Both the position numbers and the translations under genes were made by a program. From Bartonella fuyuanensis (GTDB lineage Bacteria > Pseudomonadota > Alphaproteobacteria > Rhizobiales > Rhizobiaceae), in assembly GCF_014197255.1 (NCBI RefSeq), contig NZ_JACIFE010000001.1, positions 248,001-312,000 of the forward strand: 64,000 nt of DNA. Direction: 5' to 3'. Shown here in pieces: positions 30,545-40,905 of this stretch (the stretch's first letter is position 1; every line of letters starts with the position of its first letter). The notes under the pieces are model-generated. The model did no database searches. It had not been told where the DNA came from and worked only from the letters and a program-made list of their open reading frames with translations.

Positions 30545-32329
30545 TTATTTAGCGAGGGGAAGCATAATAATAAAACGTGCGCCAGTTTTACTCTTCCCCA
30601 GTGTGGGATCAATAATATTTTCGGCAGTAATTGTTCCATTATGAGCCTCGATGATTTGCCGACTAATAGAAAGGCCAAGTCCAGAGTTTTGTCCAAAAGC
30701 ATCTTCGTTTGGTCGATCTGTATAAAAACGCTCAAAAATGCGTTCAATATTCTCTGAACGAATGCCAGGGCCATTATCTTCAATGGTTAAAATAAGGGTT
30801 GAAGCATGATTTTTCATAGTTATGCAAATTTTTCCACGATCACGAGGAATAAAAGAACGTGCATTTTCAAGAAGATTTGAAATCACTTGCCCTAAACGCA
30901 GTTCATGTCCCAACACAAGATAGGCTTTTCCGTGAGGACGTGGAATAATATTAAGGCTTACATCAATGGTTTGCGTATTACGGTATACTTCTTGAACAGC
31001 ATGAACAAGGCTTTCCAAAAGTGGTGTCATATCAATGATTTCTGCAGTTTCTCGTGCAAGTTCTGCATCTAATCGCGATGCATCAGAAATATCTGTAATC
31101 AACCGATCAAGACGACGCACATCATGTTGAATAATTTCGAGTAATTTTTCTTGTGCTTCTTCATTTTTCGCTAAAGGGAGCGTTTCAACGGCACTGCGTA
31201 GAGAGGTGAGGGGATTTTTTAATTCGTGACTTACATCAGCAGCAAAGCGTTCAATGGCTTCAATACGCATATAAAGGGCATTGGTCATATCACGAATAGA
31301 AGTTGAAAGGTGACCAATTTCATCTTCACGCATTGAAAAATCAGGAATTTCTACACGCTGATTGTTGCCATTCCGTACTCGGTTAGCAGATGCAGATAAT
31401 TTGCTTAATGGGTGGGCAATCGTGTGAGCTAAAAAGAGAGAAAGGACCAAAAGTACGCTGCCTACAACGGCAAAAACTTTAAATATAACCAGTCTTTCAC
31501 CCTTTACGATGTTATCAATATCGGAGCCAGTGGTTGAAAGAAGAAGGGCACCAACTACTGCACGATAGCGTTGAACCGGAACGGCAACGGAGACAATTAA
31601 TTGACCTTGTTTATTACGTCTTTTAGCGGTTGCAAGAGATCCGTTTAATGCTCGATATACTTCTGGATAAGGAATACCATTGGTTTTCATTTGTTCTCTG
31701 TCAAGAACTATACCTTTGCCATAAAATGTACTTGAATACCATGAACTGAGGCGATCCCACATGTTTTGTTCTGTTTTTAGTGGGGGTAAGTCATAGCTAA
31801 AAACTTCTCCACTAGAATAAAGAACACGCGAATCAAGAAGTAAAGTAGCATCACGATCATAGATACGCGCTCTTGTCGTTTTAGGTGTGATGAGACGCCT
31901 TAAAAGAGGAGCAACTTGCTCAGGGTTAATGGGAAAATCCCAAGAGTCTGTTGATTGAGGGGCGGGTGTAACACTTTCTCCAGCCTGTAACTCTAAAAGC
32001 TTTTGCGGATCAATGAGGATGGAGTTTGTATCTACTGTTGCAGAAGCAGCAATAGCTCCAGCAATAATTTTTCCTTGGGTACATAGACTTTTAATTTTTG
32101 CTTCAATTAAACCATCGCGAAATTGGTTAAGATATAAAATGCCTGTAACAAGAACGGCAAGGGCAGCAATATTTAATATAACAATACGACGTGTGAGACT
32201 GGAAAAAAGCAATTGTCTGAAAAGGCGTTGTATTCGAAGATGCAAACGAGCAAACACAAGAAATGCCGTTGAAGATGTATCATTAGGAGTTGCTTTTTGT
32301 AAAGTTTCCAGTTGAGAATTGTTTGTCAT
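30545..32329 (-). CDS. batS: Sensor histidine kinase BatS (ChvG/ExoS/BvrS type)
   Basis: Inner-membrane sensor kinase, 594 residues, partner of the response regulator directly upstream. Domains in order: cytoplasmic N-terminus; a first membrane segment IVILNIAALAVLVTGILYLN (about residues 48-67); a periplasmic sensor domain of about 210 residues; a second membrane segment around VFAVVGSVLLVLSLFLAH (about 282-299); a HAMP domain; the H-box FAADVSHELKNPLTSLRSAV; and an ATPase domain with NLLENARSF, DNGPGI and GLGLSIS. In Rhizobiales ChvG/ExoS/BvrS respond to acid and envelope state. In Bartonella henselae the orthologous BatR/BatS is reported to activate the VirB/D4 type IV secretion genes around blood pH. 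Assignment rests on family and operon order (chvI-chvG-hprK-EIIA-HPr). Confidence 0.9.
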   Translation of the reverse strand: MTNNSQLETLQKATPNDTSSTAFLVFARLHLRIQRLFRQLLFSSLTRRIVILNIAALAVLVTGILYLNQFRDGLIEAKIKSLCTQGKIIAGAIAASATVDTNSILIDPQKLLELQAGESVTPAPQSTDSWDFPINPEQVAPLLRRLITPKTTRARIYDRDATLLLDSRVLYSSGEVFSYDLPPLKTEQNMWDRLSSWYSSTFYGKGIVLDREQMKTNGIPYPEVYRALNGSLATAKRRNKQGQLIVSVAVPVQRYRAVVGALLLSTTGSDIDNIVKGERLVIFKVFAVVGSVLLVLSLFLAHTIAHPLSKLSASANRVRNGNNQRVEIPDFSMREDEIGHLSTSIRDMTNALYMRIEAIERFAADVSHELKNPLTSLRSAVETLPLAKNEEAQEKLLEIIQHDVRRLDRLITDISDASRLDAELARETAEIIDMTPLLESLVHAVQEVYRNTQTIDVSLNIIPRPHGKAYLVLGHELRLGQVISNLLENARSFIPRDRGKICITMKNHASTLILTIEDNGPGIRSENIERIFERFYTDRPNEDAFGQNSGLGLSISRQIIEAHNGTITAENIIDPTLGKSKTGARFIIMLPLAK

Positions 32330-32368
32330 CGATTTGATTGCCGTTCAAATTTCTGCAACAAATTAGTT

Positions 32369-33091
32369 TTATACCTCATGAAAACGATAACCTACACCAT
32401 AAAGTGTTTCAATCATTGCAAAATCATCATCCACTTGTTTAAACTTTTTACGCAGACGTTTAATATGACTATCAATGGTGCGATCATCTACGTAGACTTG
32501 ATCACTATAGGCCGCATCCATTAAAGCATCACGACTTTTTACAACCCCCGGTCTTTGTGCTAAAGTCTGCAGAATCAAAAATTCTGTAACAGTTAAAATA
32601 ACAGGTTTATCTTTCCATGTACAGGTGTGTCGTTCTTGATCCATCACAAGATCTCCACGTTTGAGAGAAGAGGTGGAAGAAGCTCCTGCAGAAAGTGGTT
32701 GGTTACGTGCATTGGAACGGCGCAAAATAGCTTTCACACGTTCAATGAGAAGACGTTGTGAGAAAGGTTTAGTGATAAAATCATCAGCTCCCATTTTGAG
32801 ACCAAATAATTCATCAATTTCATCGTCTTTAGAGGTAAGAAAAATAACTGGAAGATCAGATTTTTGACGCAAACGGCGTAAAAGCTCCATCCCATCCATT
32901 CGGGGCATTTTAATATCAAAAATAGCTAAGTGTGGGGGGTGAAGTGTGAGACCCTTAAGTGCAGATGCTCCATCTGTATAGCTTTCAACCCGATATCCTT
33001 CTGTCTCAAGCGCAAAAGACAAAGATGTCAAGATATTGCGGTCATCATCAACAAGTACAATCGTTTGTGTGATTGTTGGTGTATCTTTCAT
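32369..33091 (-). CDS. batR: Response regulator BatR (ChvI/BvrR type)
   Basis: OmpR-family response regulator, 240 residues. The receiver domain has the acidic pocket at VLVDDD (residues 12-17), the phospho-acceptor Asp59 in [12 protein letters not shown], the conserved Thr in [12 protein letters not shown] and Lys in DFITKPFSQ. The C-terminal winged helix includes [39 protein letters not shown], and [14 protein letters not shown] with the DNA recognition helix; it ends [10 protein letters not shown]. batS follows after 39 bases. Upstream is a divergent gap of about 400 bases to the BON-LysM gene; pckA, often divergent from chvI in relatives, is not there. Confidence 0.93.
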   Translation of the reverse strand: MKDTPTITQTIVLVDDDRNILTSLSFALETEGYRVESYTDGASALKGLTLHPPHLAIFDIKMPRMDGMELLRRLRQKSDLPVIFLTSKDDEIDELFGLKMGADDFITKPFSQRLLIERVKAILRRSNARNQPLSAGASSTSSLKRGDLVMDQERHTCTWKDKPVILTVTEFLILQTLAQRPGVVKSRDALMDAAYSDQVYVDDRTIDSHIKRLRKKFKQVDDDFAMIETLYGVGYRFHEV

Positions 33092-33487
33092 GGTTTCTTA
33101 GACCTTTCTATTGCTGTGGTAGCAAATTACCCACACTTATTTATATGGGAGTTCACATTTTTTTTGCAAAACAAATATGATACAAATTGTAGCAAAGGAA
33201 AAACTCTGTTATCATTCCTGTAAAATCTTGTTTTGTTTTCATAATTTATAATGTTTCTATGTTTATTAAGATCCTTTCGTTTGAGAGAAAATTTTCATAA
33301 AGGCTTTTTTATCAAAGTTTATTGCAAAGTTTACTATCGTATTTGTTCCATAATTGAACAAGTTTAGTTTTAATTGTTGAAGTTTAGGGAATCCGCCTAT
33401 GTGTTTTAAGAGCAAAGAAAAGAATGTGGCAATATATGAACAAAATATGCACAAAAATTTGTTTCTATTACACGAAAGGAGGTCATA
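33092..33487. other. Divergent intergenic region batR / BON-LysM gene
   Basis: The gap must contain promoters for the batR operon and the BON-LysM gene. I see no reading frame with support and no clear promoter hexamer pair. AAAGGAGGT at 33476-33484 is the ribosome binding site of the right-hand gene. Confidence 0.5.
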
Positions 33488-33946
33488 ATGGGATTTTTTA
33501 ATTTTATTAAAACTGTAGGAGAAAAGTTGGGTATTGGAGATCATGAACCAAAGGAAAAAGACTTTAAGGCAGTATTTGATCATTTTCAACTCGATACAGA
33601 AAAAGTAAATATTCAAGTTAAAGACGGTAAAGCTATTTTAAGCGGTGAGGTTCCAGATAGAGAAACACTTGAAAAAGCACTTCTAGTTGTTGGAAATTCA
33701 CAAGGTATCGCTTCTGTAGATGTTGATCAATTAAAGGTTGTAGATGATACTACGCCTGGAAAAACTTCTCGCTTTTATGAGGTTAAATCTGGTGACAATC
33801 TTTGGAAAATTGCTGAAGAAGTTTATGGAAAAGGGCAAGGTGATAAAAGCACATTTATTTTTGAAGCTAATAAGCCAATGCTAAAGTCTCCTGATAAAAT
33901 TTATTCTGGACAAGTTTTGCGTATCCCTGAAATTGATCATACTTAA
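33488..33946 (+). CDS. BON-LysM domain protein (Kbp/YgaU type)
   Basis: 152-residue protein with an N-terminal BON domain (about residues 30-85, containing VNIQVKDGKAILSGEVPDRE) and a C-terminal LysM domain (about 97-148, FYEVKSGDNLWKIAEEVYGK to YSGQVLRIPEI). The best characterised relative, E. coli Kbp (YgaU), is a cytoplasmic potassium-binding protein, and like it this protein has no signal peptide. The ribosome binding site AAAGGAGGT is one of the strongest in the window, suggesting high expression. A bidirectional terminator follows. Confidence 0.88.
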   Translation: MGFFNFIKTVGEKLGIGDHEPKEKDFKAVFDHFQLDTEKVNIQVKDGKAILSGEVPDRETLEKALLVVGNSQGIASVDVDQLKVVDDTTPGKTSRFYEVKSGDNLWKIAEEVYGKGQGDKSTFIFEANKPMLKSPDKIYSGQVLRIPEIDHT

Positions 33947-33980
33947 TTCACCAAAAGAGATAATTTTTACCGTTGGCATT

Positions 33981-34027
33981 AAAAAAATAAGAAGCGTAAA
34001 AAATTTTCACGCTTCTTATTTTATAAT
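33981..34027. terminator. Bidirectional intrinsic terminator
   Basis: Perfect 12-bp stem AATAAGAAGCGT/ACGCTTCTTATT (33986-33997 with 34009-34020) with an 11-base loop. An A-run precedes it and TTTTAT follows, so it can end transcription of both convergent neighbours, the BON-LysM gene and the PCuAC gene. Confidence 0.85.
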
Positions 34028-34049
34028 ATGTGTTTATAATAAAGAGAGT

Positions 34050-34604
34050 TTAATGAACAGAAGTGGGCTTAGAAGGTGATATTGCTTTTATAGCGTTTAC
34101 AGAGAAATCAACATTAATGGTTCCTGCTTTCTCAAATGTCAATTTTGCGCTAATTTTATCACCTAGCTTGAATGGTTGTGAAAGTCCCATAAACATGATA
34201 TGATCACCTCCAGGCTTAAGTGTAATTTCACCATTTCCTGGAATTTCAATGCCATTATGCATTTTTTCCATTTTCATAATATCATTAACAACTGCTATAG
34301 AGTGGATCTCTGTTGTTTTTACCCCATTTGTGGAAATAGAAACTAAACGATCTGGGGTGTTACTGTGATTAATAATGTAAAGATAACCGCTACCAACTTT
34401 TATGCCTCTAGGTGTTTCGCGTGTCCAGGGATTGAGAATTTCTATGTCGCCAAGTTTATATTGCTGAGCATCTGCTGGAAAGGCTGTACCAGCAAAAAGA
34501 AGAGCCCACACGACATTTTTGATAACCCTTTTGTATGGATATTGTGCATATATTGTATGCTTGAAGATGAGATTTATTATTTTCTTAATAATAGATGTCA
34601 TCAT
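34050..34604 (-). CDS. Periplasmic copper chaperone, PCu(A)C family
   Basis: Secreted copper-binding protein of the DUF461/PCuAC family, which delivers Cu(I) to cytochrome c oxidase in related bacteria. A long basic N-terminus leads to a hydrophobic run and signal-peptidase-like region VWALLFAGTAFPADAQQ. The copper motif is visible: His in TTEIHSIAV, Met in MKMEKM about ten residues later, and the C-terminal HIMFMG giving HxM. The fold segment PWTRETPRGIKVGSGYLYI is typical. The frame opens at 34631, but AAGGAGG lies 8 bases before the ATG at 34604, giving 184 residues. No SCO or cytochrome oxidase gene is adjacent. Confidence 0.87.
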   Translation of the reverse strand: MMTSIIKKIINLIFKHTIYAQYPYKRVIKNVVWALLFAGTAFPADAQQYKLGDIEILNPWTRETPRGIKVGSGYLYIINHSNTPDRLVSISTNGVKTTEIHSIAVVNDIMKMEKMHNGIEIPGNGEITLKPGGDHIMFMGLSQPFKLGDKISAKLTFEKAGTINVDFSVNAIKAISPSKPTSVH

Positions 34605-35621
34605 TGATTTGCCCTCCTTCATAAGATTCACACTTTGAATGTTTTTTTAGTTTAGCAGAGTTTTTATTTAAAATAAAAGAAAGAATTGCTGAACTGAATC
34701 GATTTGAATATGAAGAGCAAGCATAGGATTTGTAGACTTTAAGGGAAAACAGTAAAGTTTACAACAATAAAACATCTCTCAACGTTTCTCTGTTCATTTT
34801 ATAATACCTTTGTAAATAGTATAAAATCTATGGTGCGCCACTATTTTACTTACTAAGATATAACACAGAACTGTCATACTTTACCAACTTTTAATGTTAC
34901 AATAATTTTTAGCACTTTAAAACGTTTATATAGAGGTAATTTCAAATTTTAGAATTATACAAGTAAAAAAACGCTTCTTGTGAGTTTAAAAAGCACAGTT
35001 TTTGAAAGCAGTGAACAATGAGGCCATTGGAAGGGGAATTGTGAGAGGAGATCGATAGATAATACCTTTCCTGATATGAGCATTTGGAAAAGCGCAGTTT
35101 AATACCATGAAGGAGTCTAATAAAAAATAGCTTCATAAGACTATGACGATTCTTTTAGTCTAAAGAAGGGTTATAATATTTGTGATACGGGTTATCCGCT
35201 TTTAAGTGTTGTTTTTTAAAAGCTTTTACATGAGTATTTTTTTATTAATGATGAGCGATCGAGAACAGGTGTGCAATCACTCTTTTTTATTTTTTTAATT
35301 TTTATCGACAGGTATATTTATTGAGAATTGCAAAAAAAATGGATTATGATTTCAAGTTATTTCATAAATCTGGTATTTATGGATCATTAGGGTGCCTGTT
35401 TTAAAAGAATTTTTTTATTTTAGCGATGTTTCTCTCATTATTCTCTTGTAGCAATAAAAGCCTGTTCTTATATACGAGGCAGCAAGGCTTGTTGCGACTT
35501 GCGGTTTATTATTATTTTATGTTGCTTAAAGCACGGTATACTGGCTTTGAATGTTATGAGGAGCTGTCTTAAAAAGATGCTTTATGAAGGTTGAGGTAGC
35601 TTGCTGAATGGAGATTATAAT
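34605..35621. other. Divergent intergenic region PCuAC gene/dnaK (about 1 kb)
   Basis: No gene is supported. A minus-strand frame at 34942-35136 has no ribosome binding site or known family. The right end should contain the dnaK promoter; CTTG at about 35488 followed some 17-18 bases later by TTATTATTTT only loosely resembles an alphaproteobacterial sigma-32 promoter. There is no CIRCE element and no repeat copy. Confidence 0.5.
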
Positions 35622-37514
35622 ATGGCAAAAGTAATTGGTATTGATTTGGGAACAACAAACTCTTGTGTGGCTGTTATGGATGGCAAAAACGCAAAGGTTA
35701 TAGAAAACTCAGAAGGGGCACGAACAACACCTTCCGTTGTTGCTTTTACTGATGGGGGGGAACGACTTGTTGGGCAGCCTGCTAAACGGCAGGCAGTAAC
35801 AAATCCTGAAGGAACAGTTTTTGCAGTTAAACGTTTGATAGGGCGTCGTTTTGATGATCCTATGGTTGAAAAAGATAAGGCACTTGTGCCTTATAAAATT
35901 GTTAAAGGTGACAATGGTGATGCATGGGTTGAAGAAGCAGGTAAAAAATATTCTCCATCGCAAATTTCAGCTATGATTTTGCAAAAGATGAAGGAAACAG
36001 CAGAATCTTATCTTGGCGAGAAAGTTGAACAAGCGGTTATTACTGTTCCTGCTTATTTTAATGATGCACAACGTCAAGCTACTAAAGATGCAGGCAAAAT
36101 TGCTGGACTTGAAGTTTTACGGATTATTAATGAGCCAACTGCTGCTGCTTTAGCTTATGGTTTGGACAAAAAAGACGGAAAAACAATAGCTGTTTATGAT
36201 CTTGGTGGTGGTACATTTGATATTTCAGTCCTTGAAATTGGAGATGGTGTTTTTGAAGTTAAATCAACCAATGGTGATACGTTTTTAGGTGGTGAAGATT
36301 TTGATATGCGCTTGGTTGGTTATTTTGCAGATGAATTCAAAAAAGAGCAAGGAATTGATCTGAAAAATGATAAATTAGCTTTACAACGCTTAAAAGAAGC
36401 AGCAGAAAAAGCGAAGATAGAGCTTTCTTCATCACAACAAACGGAAATTAATTTACCATTTATCACGGCAGATCAATCGGGTCCCAAGCATTTAACAATG
36501 AAATTGACTCGGGCAAAATTTGAATCTCTCGTTGATGATTTAGTACAGCGTACTATCGAACCTTGTAAAGCTGCATTGAAAGATGCTGGATTAAAGGCTG
36601 GAGAGATTGATGAAGTTGTTTTAGTGGGTGGTATGACACGTATGCCTAAGATTCAGGAAGTTGTACAGAGCTTCTTTGGCAAGGATCCGCACAAAGGCGT
36701 TAATCCTGATGAAGTAGTCGCAATGGGTGCTGCTATCCAAGGAGGTGTCTTGCAAGGTGATGTCAAAGACGTATTGCTGCTAGATGTAACACCTTTATCC
36801 TTGGGTATTGAAACCTTAGGTGGAGTTTTCACACGTCTCATCGAGCGCAATACCACTATCCCAACGAAAAAATCGCAAGTTTTTTCGACAGCTGATGATA
36901 ATCAGAGTGCTGTAACTATTCGTGTTTTCCAAGGTGAACGGGAAATGGCAAGTGATAATAAGTTATTGGCTCAGTTTGATCTTGTTGGTATTCCACCAGC
37001 ACCACGTGGTATACCACAAATTGAAGTTACTTTTGATATTGATGCGAATGGTATTGTTAATGTTTCAGCTAAGGATAAGGGAACTGGCAAAGAGCATCAA
37101 ATTCGCATTCAGGCATCCGGTGGTTTAAGTGATTCTGATATTGAAAAAATGATACAGGATGCGGAAGAGCATGCTGCTGAGGATAAAAAACGCCGTGAAG
37201 GTGTTGAAACTAGGAATCAAGCTGAAGCCCTTATTCATTCAACTGAAAAGTCACTCAATGAATATGGCGATAAAATATCAACTGAAGAAAAGGCACAGAT
37301 TGAGACAGCAATGTCTGATTTGAAGTCTGCGCTTGAAGGCACTGATATTGAAGAAGTAACAACAAAGATGCAAAAATTAGCAGAGGTCAGTATGAAACTT
37401 GGACAGGCTATGTATGAAGCGTCACAGGCAGCGACTGCAGAAACTGAAACCGATACAAAGAATGATGATGTTGTCGATGCTGATTTTGAAGAAGTTAATG
37501 ATAAGAAGAAATAG
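35622..37514 (+). CDS. dnaK: Chaperone DnaK (Hsp70)
   Basis: ATP-dependent Hsp70 chaperone working with DnaJ (next gene) and GrpE (27.1 kb). At 630 residues it is full length. The start [20 protein letters not shown] at ATG 35622 is universal for the family and has GGAG 8 bases upstream; the frame extends to a TTG at 35601, which is not needed. Further landmarks are [60 protein letters not shown], the linker [16 protein letters not shown] and the substrate domain with [13 protein letters not shown]. The C-terminal tail is acidic, ending [13 protein letters not shown] terminator-like hairpin follows before dnaJ. Confidence 0.98.
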   Translation: MAKVIGIDLGTTNSCVAVMDGKNAKVIENSEGARTTPSVVAFTDGGERLVGQPAKRQAVTNPEGTVFAVKRLIGRRFDDPMVEKDKALVPYKIVKGDNGDAWVEEAGKKYSPSQISAMILQKMKETAESYLGEKVEQAVITVPAYFNDAQRQATKDAGKIAGLEVLRIINEPTAAALAYGLDKKDGKTIAVYDLGGGTFDISVLEIGDGVFEVKSTNGDTFLGGEDFDMRLVGYFADEFKKEQGIDLKNDKLALQRLKEAAEKAKIELSSSQQTEINLPFITADQSGPKHLTMKLTRAKFESLVDDLVQRTIEPCKAALKDAGLKAGEIDEVVLVGGMTRMPKIQEVVQSFFGKDPHKGVNPDEVVAMGAAIQGGVLQGDVKDVLLLDVTPLSLGIETLGGVFTRLIERNTTIPTKKSQVFSTADDNQSAVTIRVFQGEREMASDNKLLAQFDLVGIPPAPRGIPQIEVTFDIDANGIVNVSAKDKGTGKEHQIRIQASGGLSDSDIEKMIQDAEEHAAEDKKRREGVETRNQAEALIHSTEKSLNEYGDKISTEEKAQIETAMSDLKSALEGTDIEEVTTKMQKLAEVSMKLGQAMYEASQAATAETETDTKNDDVVDADFEEVNDKKK

Positions 37515-37543
37515 TGTCAGCATATGTGTTGATTAAGTTATAA

Positions 37544-37576
37544 CCCAGTCTTTGAAATATAAGGCTGGGCTTTATT
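37544..37576 (+). terminator. Hairpin between dnaK and dnaJ
   Basis: Stem CCCAGTCTT/AAGGCTGGG (one G-T wobble) with a 14-base loop, followed by CTTTATTATTT, about 30 bases after the dnaK stop. It probably causes partial termination, so that dnaK is made in excess over dnaJ from one transcript. Confidence 0.7.
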
Positions 37577-37671
37577 ATTTGAGTGAGTTGCAACTTTGTT
37601 GCTAAAAATATAAATTAAAAAGCAATATTATTCATAAAGATGGATGACAGAGAAATTATCAGGAATACATG

Positions 37672-38814
37672 ATGAAGGTTGACTATTATGAAATTCTTGG
37701 CGTGACTCGTGAATGTGATGATAAAAAGTTGAAATCTGCTTTTCGTAAGTTGGCAATGCAATATCATCCTGATCGCAACCCAGGGAATAAAGAGGCAGAG
37801 CGAAAATTCAAGGAAATTGGTGAAGCCTATGAAATTCTTAAAGATCCTCAAAAGCGCGCTGCTTACGATCGATTTGGTCATGCGGCTTTTGAAAATAGCG
37901 GTGGTCAAGGGGGAGCACATCCTTTTAGCGGTTTTGCTGCAGGTGGTGGATTTGCTGATATTTTTGAAGATTTTTTTGGTGAAATTATGGGGGGCGCGCA
38001 CCGTAAGCGTGGTGATAGTCGCGAACGTGGTGCAGATTTGAGTTATAATATGGAAGTGACTTTAGAAGAGGCATTTTCAGGAAAAACTGCAGAGATTAAT
38101 ATTCCCAGTTCCGTCATGTGCGATGTTTGTGAAGGATTAGGAGCGAAAAAGGGCTCTAAGCCGCAAGTTTGTGGAACATGTCACGGATCTGGTCGCGTGC
38201 GTGCTGCACAAGGCTTCTTTTCTATTGAACGAACATGTCTTACATGTCATGGACGTGGTGAAACTATTACGGATCCATGCCCCAAATGTCAAGGAAAACG
38301 ACGTATAGAGAAAAAACGTTTATTGAGTGTAAATGTTCCTGCTGGTATTGAAGATGGGACACGTATTCGTCTTTCTGGTGAGGGTGATGCTGGTATTTGT
38401 GGTGGTCCCAATGGTGATCTTTATATTTTCCTTTCTGTTAAGCCGCATGAATTTTTTCAGCGAGAAGGAGCGGATCTTCACTGTTGCGTTCCTATTTCAA
38501 TGGTAACAGCTGCTTTAGGAGGAGAGTTTGAAGTTTCTAACCTTGATGGTGTTAAAGCACGTGTTAAGATACCAGAAGGGACGCAAAATGGACGTCAATT
38601 TCGCCTTAAAGGCAAAGGTATGCCTATGTTGCGTCGTCAGCAAGTAAGGGGTGATCTTTATATTCATATCACAATTGAGACTCCGCAGAAATTAACGCAA
38701 GAGCAACGTGAGCTGTTGCAAAAATTTGAAAAACTCTCAAATCATGAAAATTCACCGCAGTCACATGGTTTTTTTTCACGTATGAAAGAATTTTTTGAAA
38801 ATATTTCTAGTTAA
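37672..38814 (+). CDS. dnaJ: Chaperone DnaJ (Hsp40)
   Basis: Co-chaperone that stimulates DnaK ATPase and presents substrates. The J domain (about residues 1-68) includes [10 protein letters not shown] and the HPD motif in [11 protein letters not shown] Gly/Phe-rich region follows ([20 protein letters not shown]). The zinc-binding domain has four cysteine repeats, [24 protein letters not shown] and CPKCQGKR; the last lacks the final Gly of the CxxCxGxG pattern but keeps both cysteines. The C-terminal domain runs to the end. Of two adjacent ATGs (37669, 37672) the second has the better 7-base spacing from AGGA, giving 380 residues and starting MKVDYYE. Confidence 0.96.
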   Translation: MKVDYYEILGVTRECDDKKLKSAFRKLAMQYHPDRNPGNKEAERKFKEIGEAYEILKDPQKRAAYDRFGHAAFENSGGQGGAHPFSGFAAGGGFADIFEDFFGEIMGGAHRKRGDSRERGADLSYNMEVTLEEAFSGKTAEINIPSSVMCDVCEGLGAKKGSKPQVCGTCHGSGRVRAAQGFFSIERTCLTCHGRGETITDPCPKCQGKRRIEKKRLLSVNVPAGIEDGTRIRLSGEGDAGICGGPNGDLYIFLSVKPHEFFQREGADLHCCVPISMVTAALGGEFEVSNLDGVKARVKIPEGTQNGRQFRLKGKGMPMLRRQQVRGDLYIHITIETPQKLTQEQRELLQKFEKLSNHENSPQSHGFFSRMKEFFENISS

Positions 38815-38981
38815 AGTATATGAATGTTCTCAGAATAAATTAGAAAGGATTTTGGGAAAATTATTTCTATTAAGCTTTCTATTATTTCATCATCTTTGGA
38901 AAGCATTTTTCCTTGAAAAAATAAAGAAAGAGACGGATGATTTAAAATAATCTCCCGCTGCTGATGGTTTTTACGTTTCAT
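38811..38981 (-). CDS. Possible small protein or gene remnant, unrecognised
   Basis: A 56-codon minus-strand frame starts [20 protein letters not shown] and ends [13 protein letters not shown]; its stop overlaps the last bases of dnaJ. There is no ribosome binding site. A second protein-like minus-strand stretch lies upstream at about 39075-39175 in another frame (QEIQLNEFHRIYSLEEPSRT), so both could be pieces of one decayed gene. I do not recognise the family, and chance is a real alternative. Confidence 0.2.
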   Translation of the reverse strand: MKRKNHQQREIILNHPSLSLFFQGKMLSKDDEIIESLIEIIFPKSFLIYSENIHIL

Positions 38982-39967
38982 GAGTTTTATGGATGAGTCT
39001 TAATTTTTAAGTTTAAAAAGGGCTTATCCATATTCAAAGAAAGTGTGGAATGAGATTATGTGTCTTGAATGCTAAAGTTGCTGTAACAAAACATGTTTTG
39101 AGGTCCTCGATGGTTCTTCTAGGGAGTAGATACGATGGAATTCGTTGAGTTGAATTTCTTGGCATAATAAAAAGGTGGAGATTATTTCATACAATAACAT
39201 AATTAAAGCAATATAAAGAATTATAAATTCTAGAATAAATTGAATGACTTAAGCATTTATTGTTGTGCGGAAAGAAAAGTTTAATAAACAAATCATGAAA
39301 ATAAAAGATTGTGCAAAATTTTACGAAGAATTATAATAAATTATTCTTTTATGAAGATACTTTTGAAGAGTTATTCATAATAAAGTTAAAATATATAATT
39401 ATTTCGCAAAACTTTTTTACGATTTGACGATATAAAAGAATAATTTATTATAATTCTTCGTAAAGAGCATTTAATTGGTATTGTTTCATGTTTAATGATT
39501 GAGAAATAGCCAATTTTTAGAAGCAAAATTATCATTTATAGAAATATCCCATAAAGCAGGTGAGCGATTTCTTATCTTGGCGATATGTTAATTTTATTAT
39601 TATAAGAGAGTCTGTTTTTATCTTACAAAATCAATGGTAGTATATATTTCTATTCATTGTTAAATCTCCATAGGGATCAACTGGTGAGTTGAAGGGAAGG
39701 TGTAGCTTGAAAGTTTTCAAAATTTTACTTTTCAATTTTAGACATAAAATCATAAACTAAAAATGTTTTTTACACCTATTTTGTTTAATTTTTTGCTGTC
39801 AATTTTCAAAGGGAGTTTTTGTGTTTCATCTCGTTCTTCTTTTTTTGTAATTTAAAGGAAAATTGACGGTTTTCAGGGGGATAGATAAAGTAACGCTTTG
39901 TTTTATTATTTTCACTTTTCCTAAATTTCATTAAGAGATGGAAAAAAGTGATGAGGAGGCTCTATTA
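38815..39967. other. Intergenic region dnaJ/argB (about 1.1 kb) with a long inverted repeat
   Basis: No gene is firmly supported. The left part may hold gene remnants on the minus strand. The middle contains a perfect 33-bp inverted repeat (39320-39464). In many Rhizobiales argB follows yihA/engB; nothing like it is present upstream here. This long gap has no copy of the 3'-gap repeat family. Confidence 0.55.
39320..39464. repeat. 145-bp element bounded by perfect 33-bp inverted repeats
   Basis: The arm at 39320-39352 (begins TTTACGAAGAATTATAATAA) is the exact reverse complement of the arm at 39432-39464 (ends TAATTCTTCGTAAA). They enclose 79 AT-rich bases without coding capacity. Just outside the left arm and inside the right one the related strings GCAAAATTTTACGA and GCAAAACTTTTTTACGA occur. 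There is no obvious target-site duplication. It could be a MITE-like element, a long hairpin RNA or a protein-binding cruciform site. Confidence 0.85.
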
Positions 39968-40873
39968 ATGGATGGTGCTAAAAACGATGCTGTAGATGTT
40001 TTGGAAAAACAAGCAGCATTTTTATCGTCTGCTTTACCTTATATGCAAAAATACGAAAGTGAAACGGTCGTGGTAAAATATGGTGGCCATGCTATGGGCG
40101 ATCCTACCTTGGGGCGAGCATTTGCGCGTGATATCGCTCTATTAAAGCAATCGGGGATTAATCCTGTTGTTGTTCACGGTGGTGGACCTCAAATTGCTGA
40201 AATTTTAATGAAAATGGGAATTGAATCACGATTTGAAAATGGTTTACGGGTAACCGATGAGCGGATCGTTGAAGTGGTTGAAATGGTTTTAGCGGGTTCC
40301 ATAAACAAAGAAATAGTTGCTCTCATCAATGCTGAAGGTGAATGGGCAATAGGGTTGTGCGGCAAGGATGGCAATATGGTTTTTGCCGAAAAGGCTTATA
40401 AAACTATCATTGATCCTGATTCGCATATTGAACGTGTTTTAGATTTGGGGTTTGTTGGTGAGCCTATTGAAATTGATCGCACATTGCTGGATCTTTTAGC
40501 ATGTTCTGAGATGATACCAGTTCTTGCTCCGGTGGCTCCAGGACGCGATGGTAAAACTTATAATATTAATGCTGATATTTTTGCTGGAGCTATTGCTGGT
40601 GCATTAGAAGCTAAACGTCTTTTATTTCTCACTGATGTTCCTGGTGTTTTGGATAAACAGGGTAACCTTTTAAAAGAATTAACAGTTTCTGAAGCTGAGA
40701 AATTTATTAAAAATGGGACAATTTCAGGAGGCATGATTCCAAAAGTAGAAACTTGTATGAAAGCTCTTAAAAATGGTGTGGAAGGTGTTGCCATTTTAAA
40801 TGGTAAAACCCCTCATTCTGTTTTACTAGAACTGTTTACCGAACAGGGGGGTGGAACGCTTATTGTTTCATAA
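39968..40873 (+). CDS. argB: Acetylglutamate kinase
   Basis: Phosphorylates N-acetylglutamate, second step of arginine synthesis. Amino acid kinase fold with [12 protein letters not shown] near the N-terminus (ATP phosphate site), [16 protein letters not shown] (substrate site), [52 protein letters not shown] and [14 protein letters not shown], all typical. The frame opens at ATG 39938, but GAGGAGG lies 8 bases before ATG 39968, giving 301 residues. The remaining arginine genes are not in the window. The EamA transporter follows after 32 bases. Confidence 0.95.
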   Translation: MDGAKNDAVDVLEKQAAFLSSALPYMQKYESETVVVKYGGHAMGDPTLGRAFARDIALLKQSGINPVVVHGGGPQIAEILMKMGIESRFENGLRVTDERIVEVVEMVLAGSINKEIVALINAEGEWAIGLCGKDGNMVFAEKAYKTIIDPDSHIERVLDLGFVGEPIEIDRTLLDLLACSEMIPVLAPVAPGRDGKTYNINADIFAGAIAGALEAKRLLFLTDVPGVLDKQGNLLKELTVSEAEKFIKNGTISGGMIPKVETCMKALKNGVEGVAILNGKTPHSVLLELFTEQGGGTLIVS

Positions 40874-40905
40874 ATTGTACGGAAAATTGGAGGAGCAGAC
40901 TTTTC

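Noticed and set aside
34942-35136. 64-codon minus-strand frame upstream of dnaK
   Set aside because: No ribosome binding site, low-complexity composition and no recognisable motif.
35480-35530. Sigma-32-like promoter for dnaK
   Set aside because: CTTG with a loosely matching downstream TTATTATTTT is too weak to call as a feature; many such pairs occur in AT-rich DNA.
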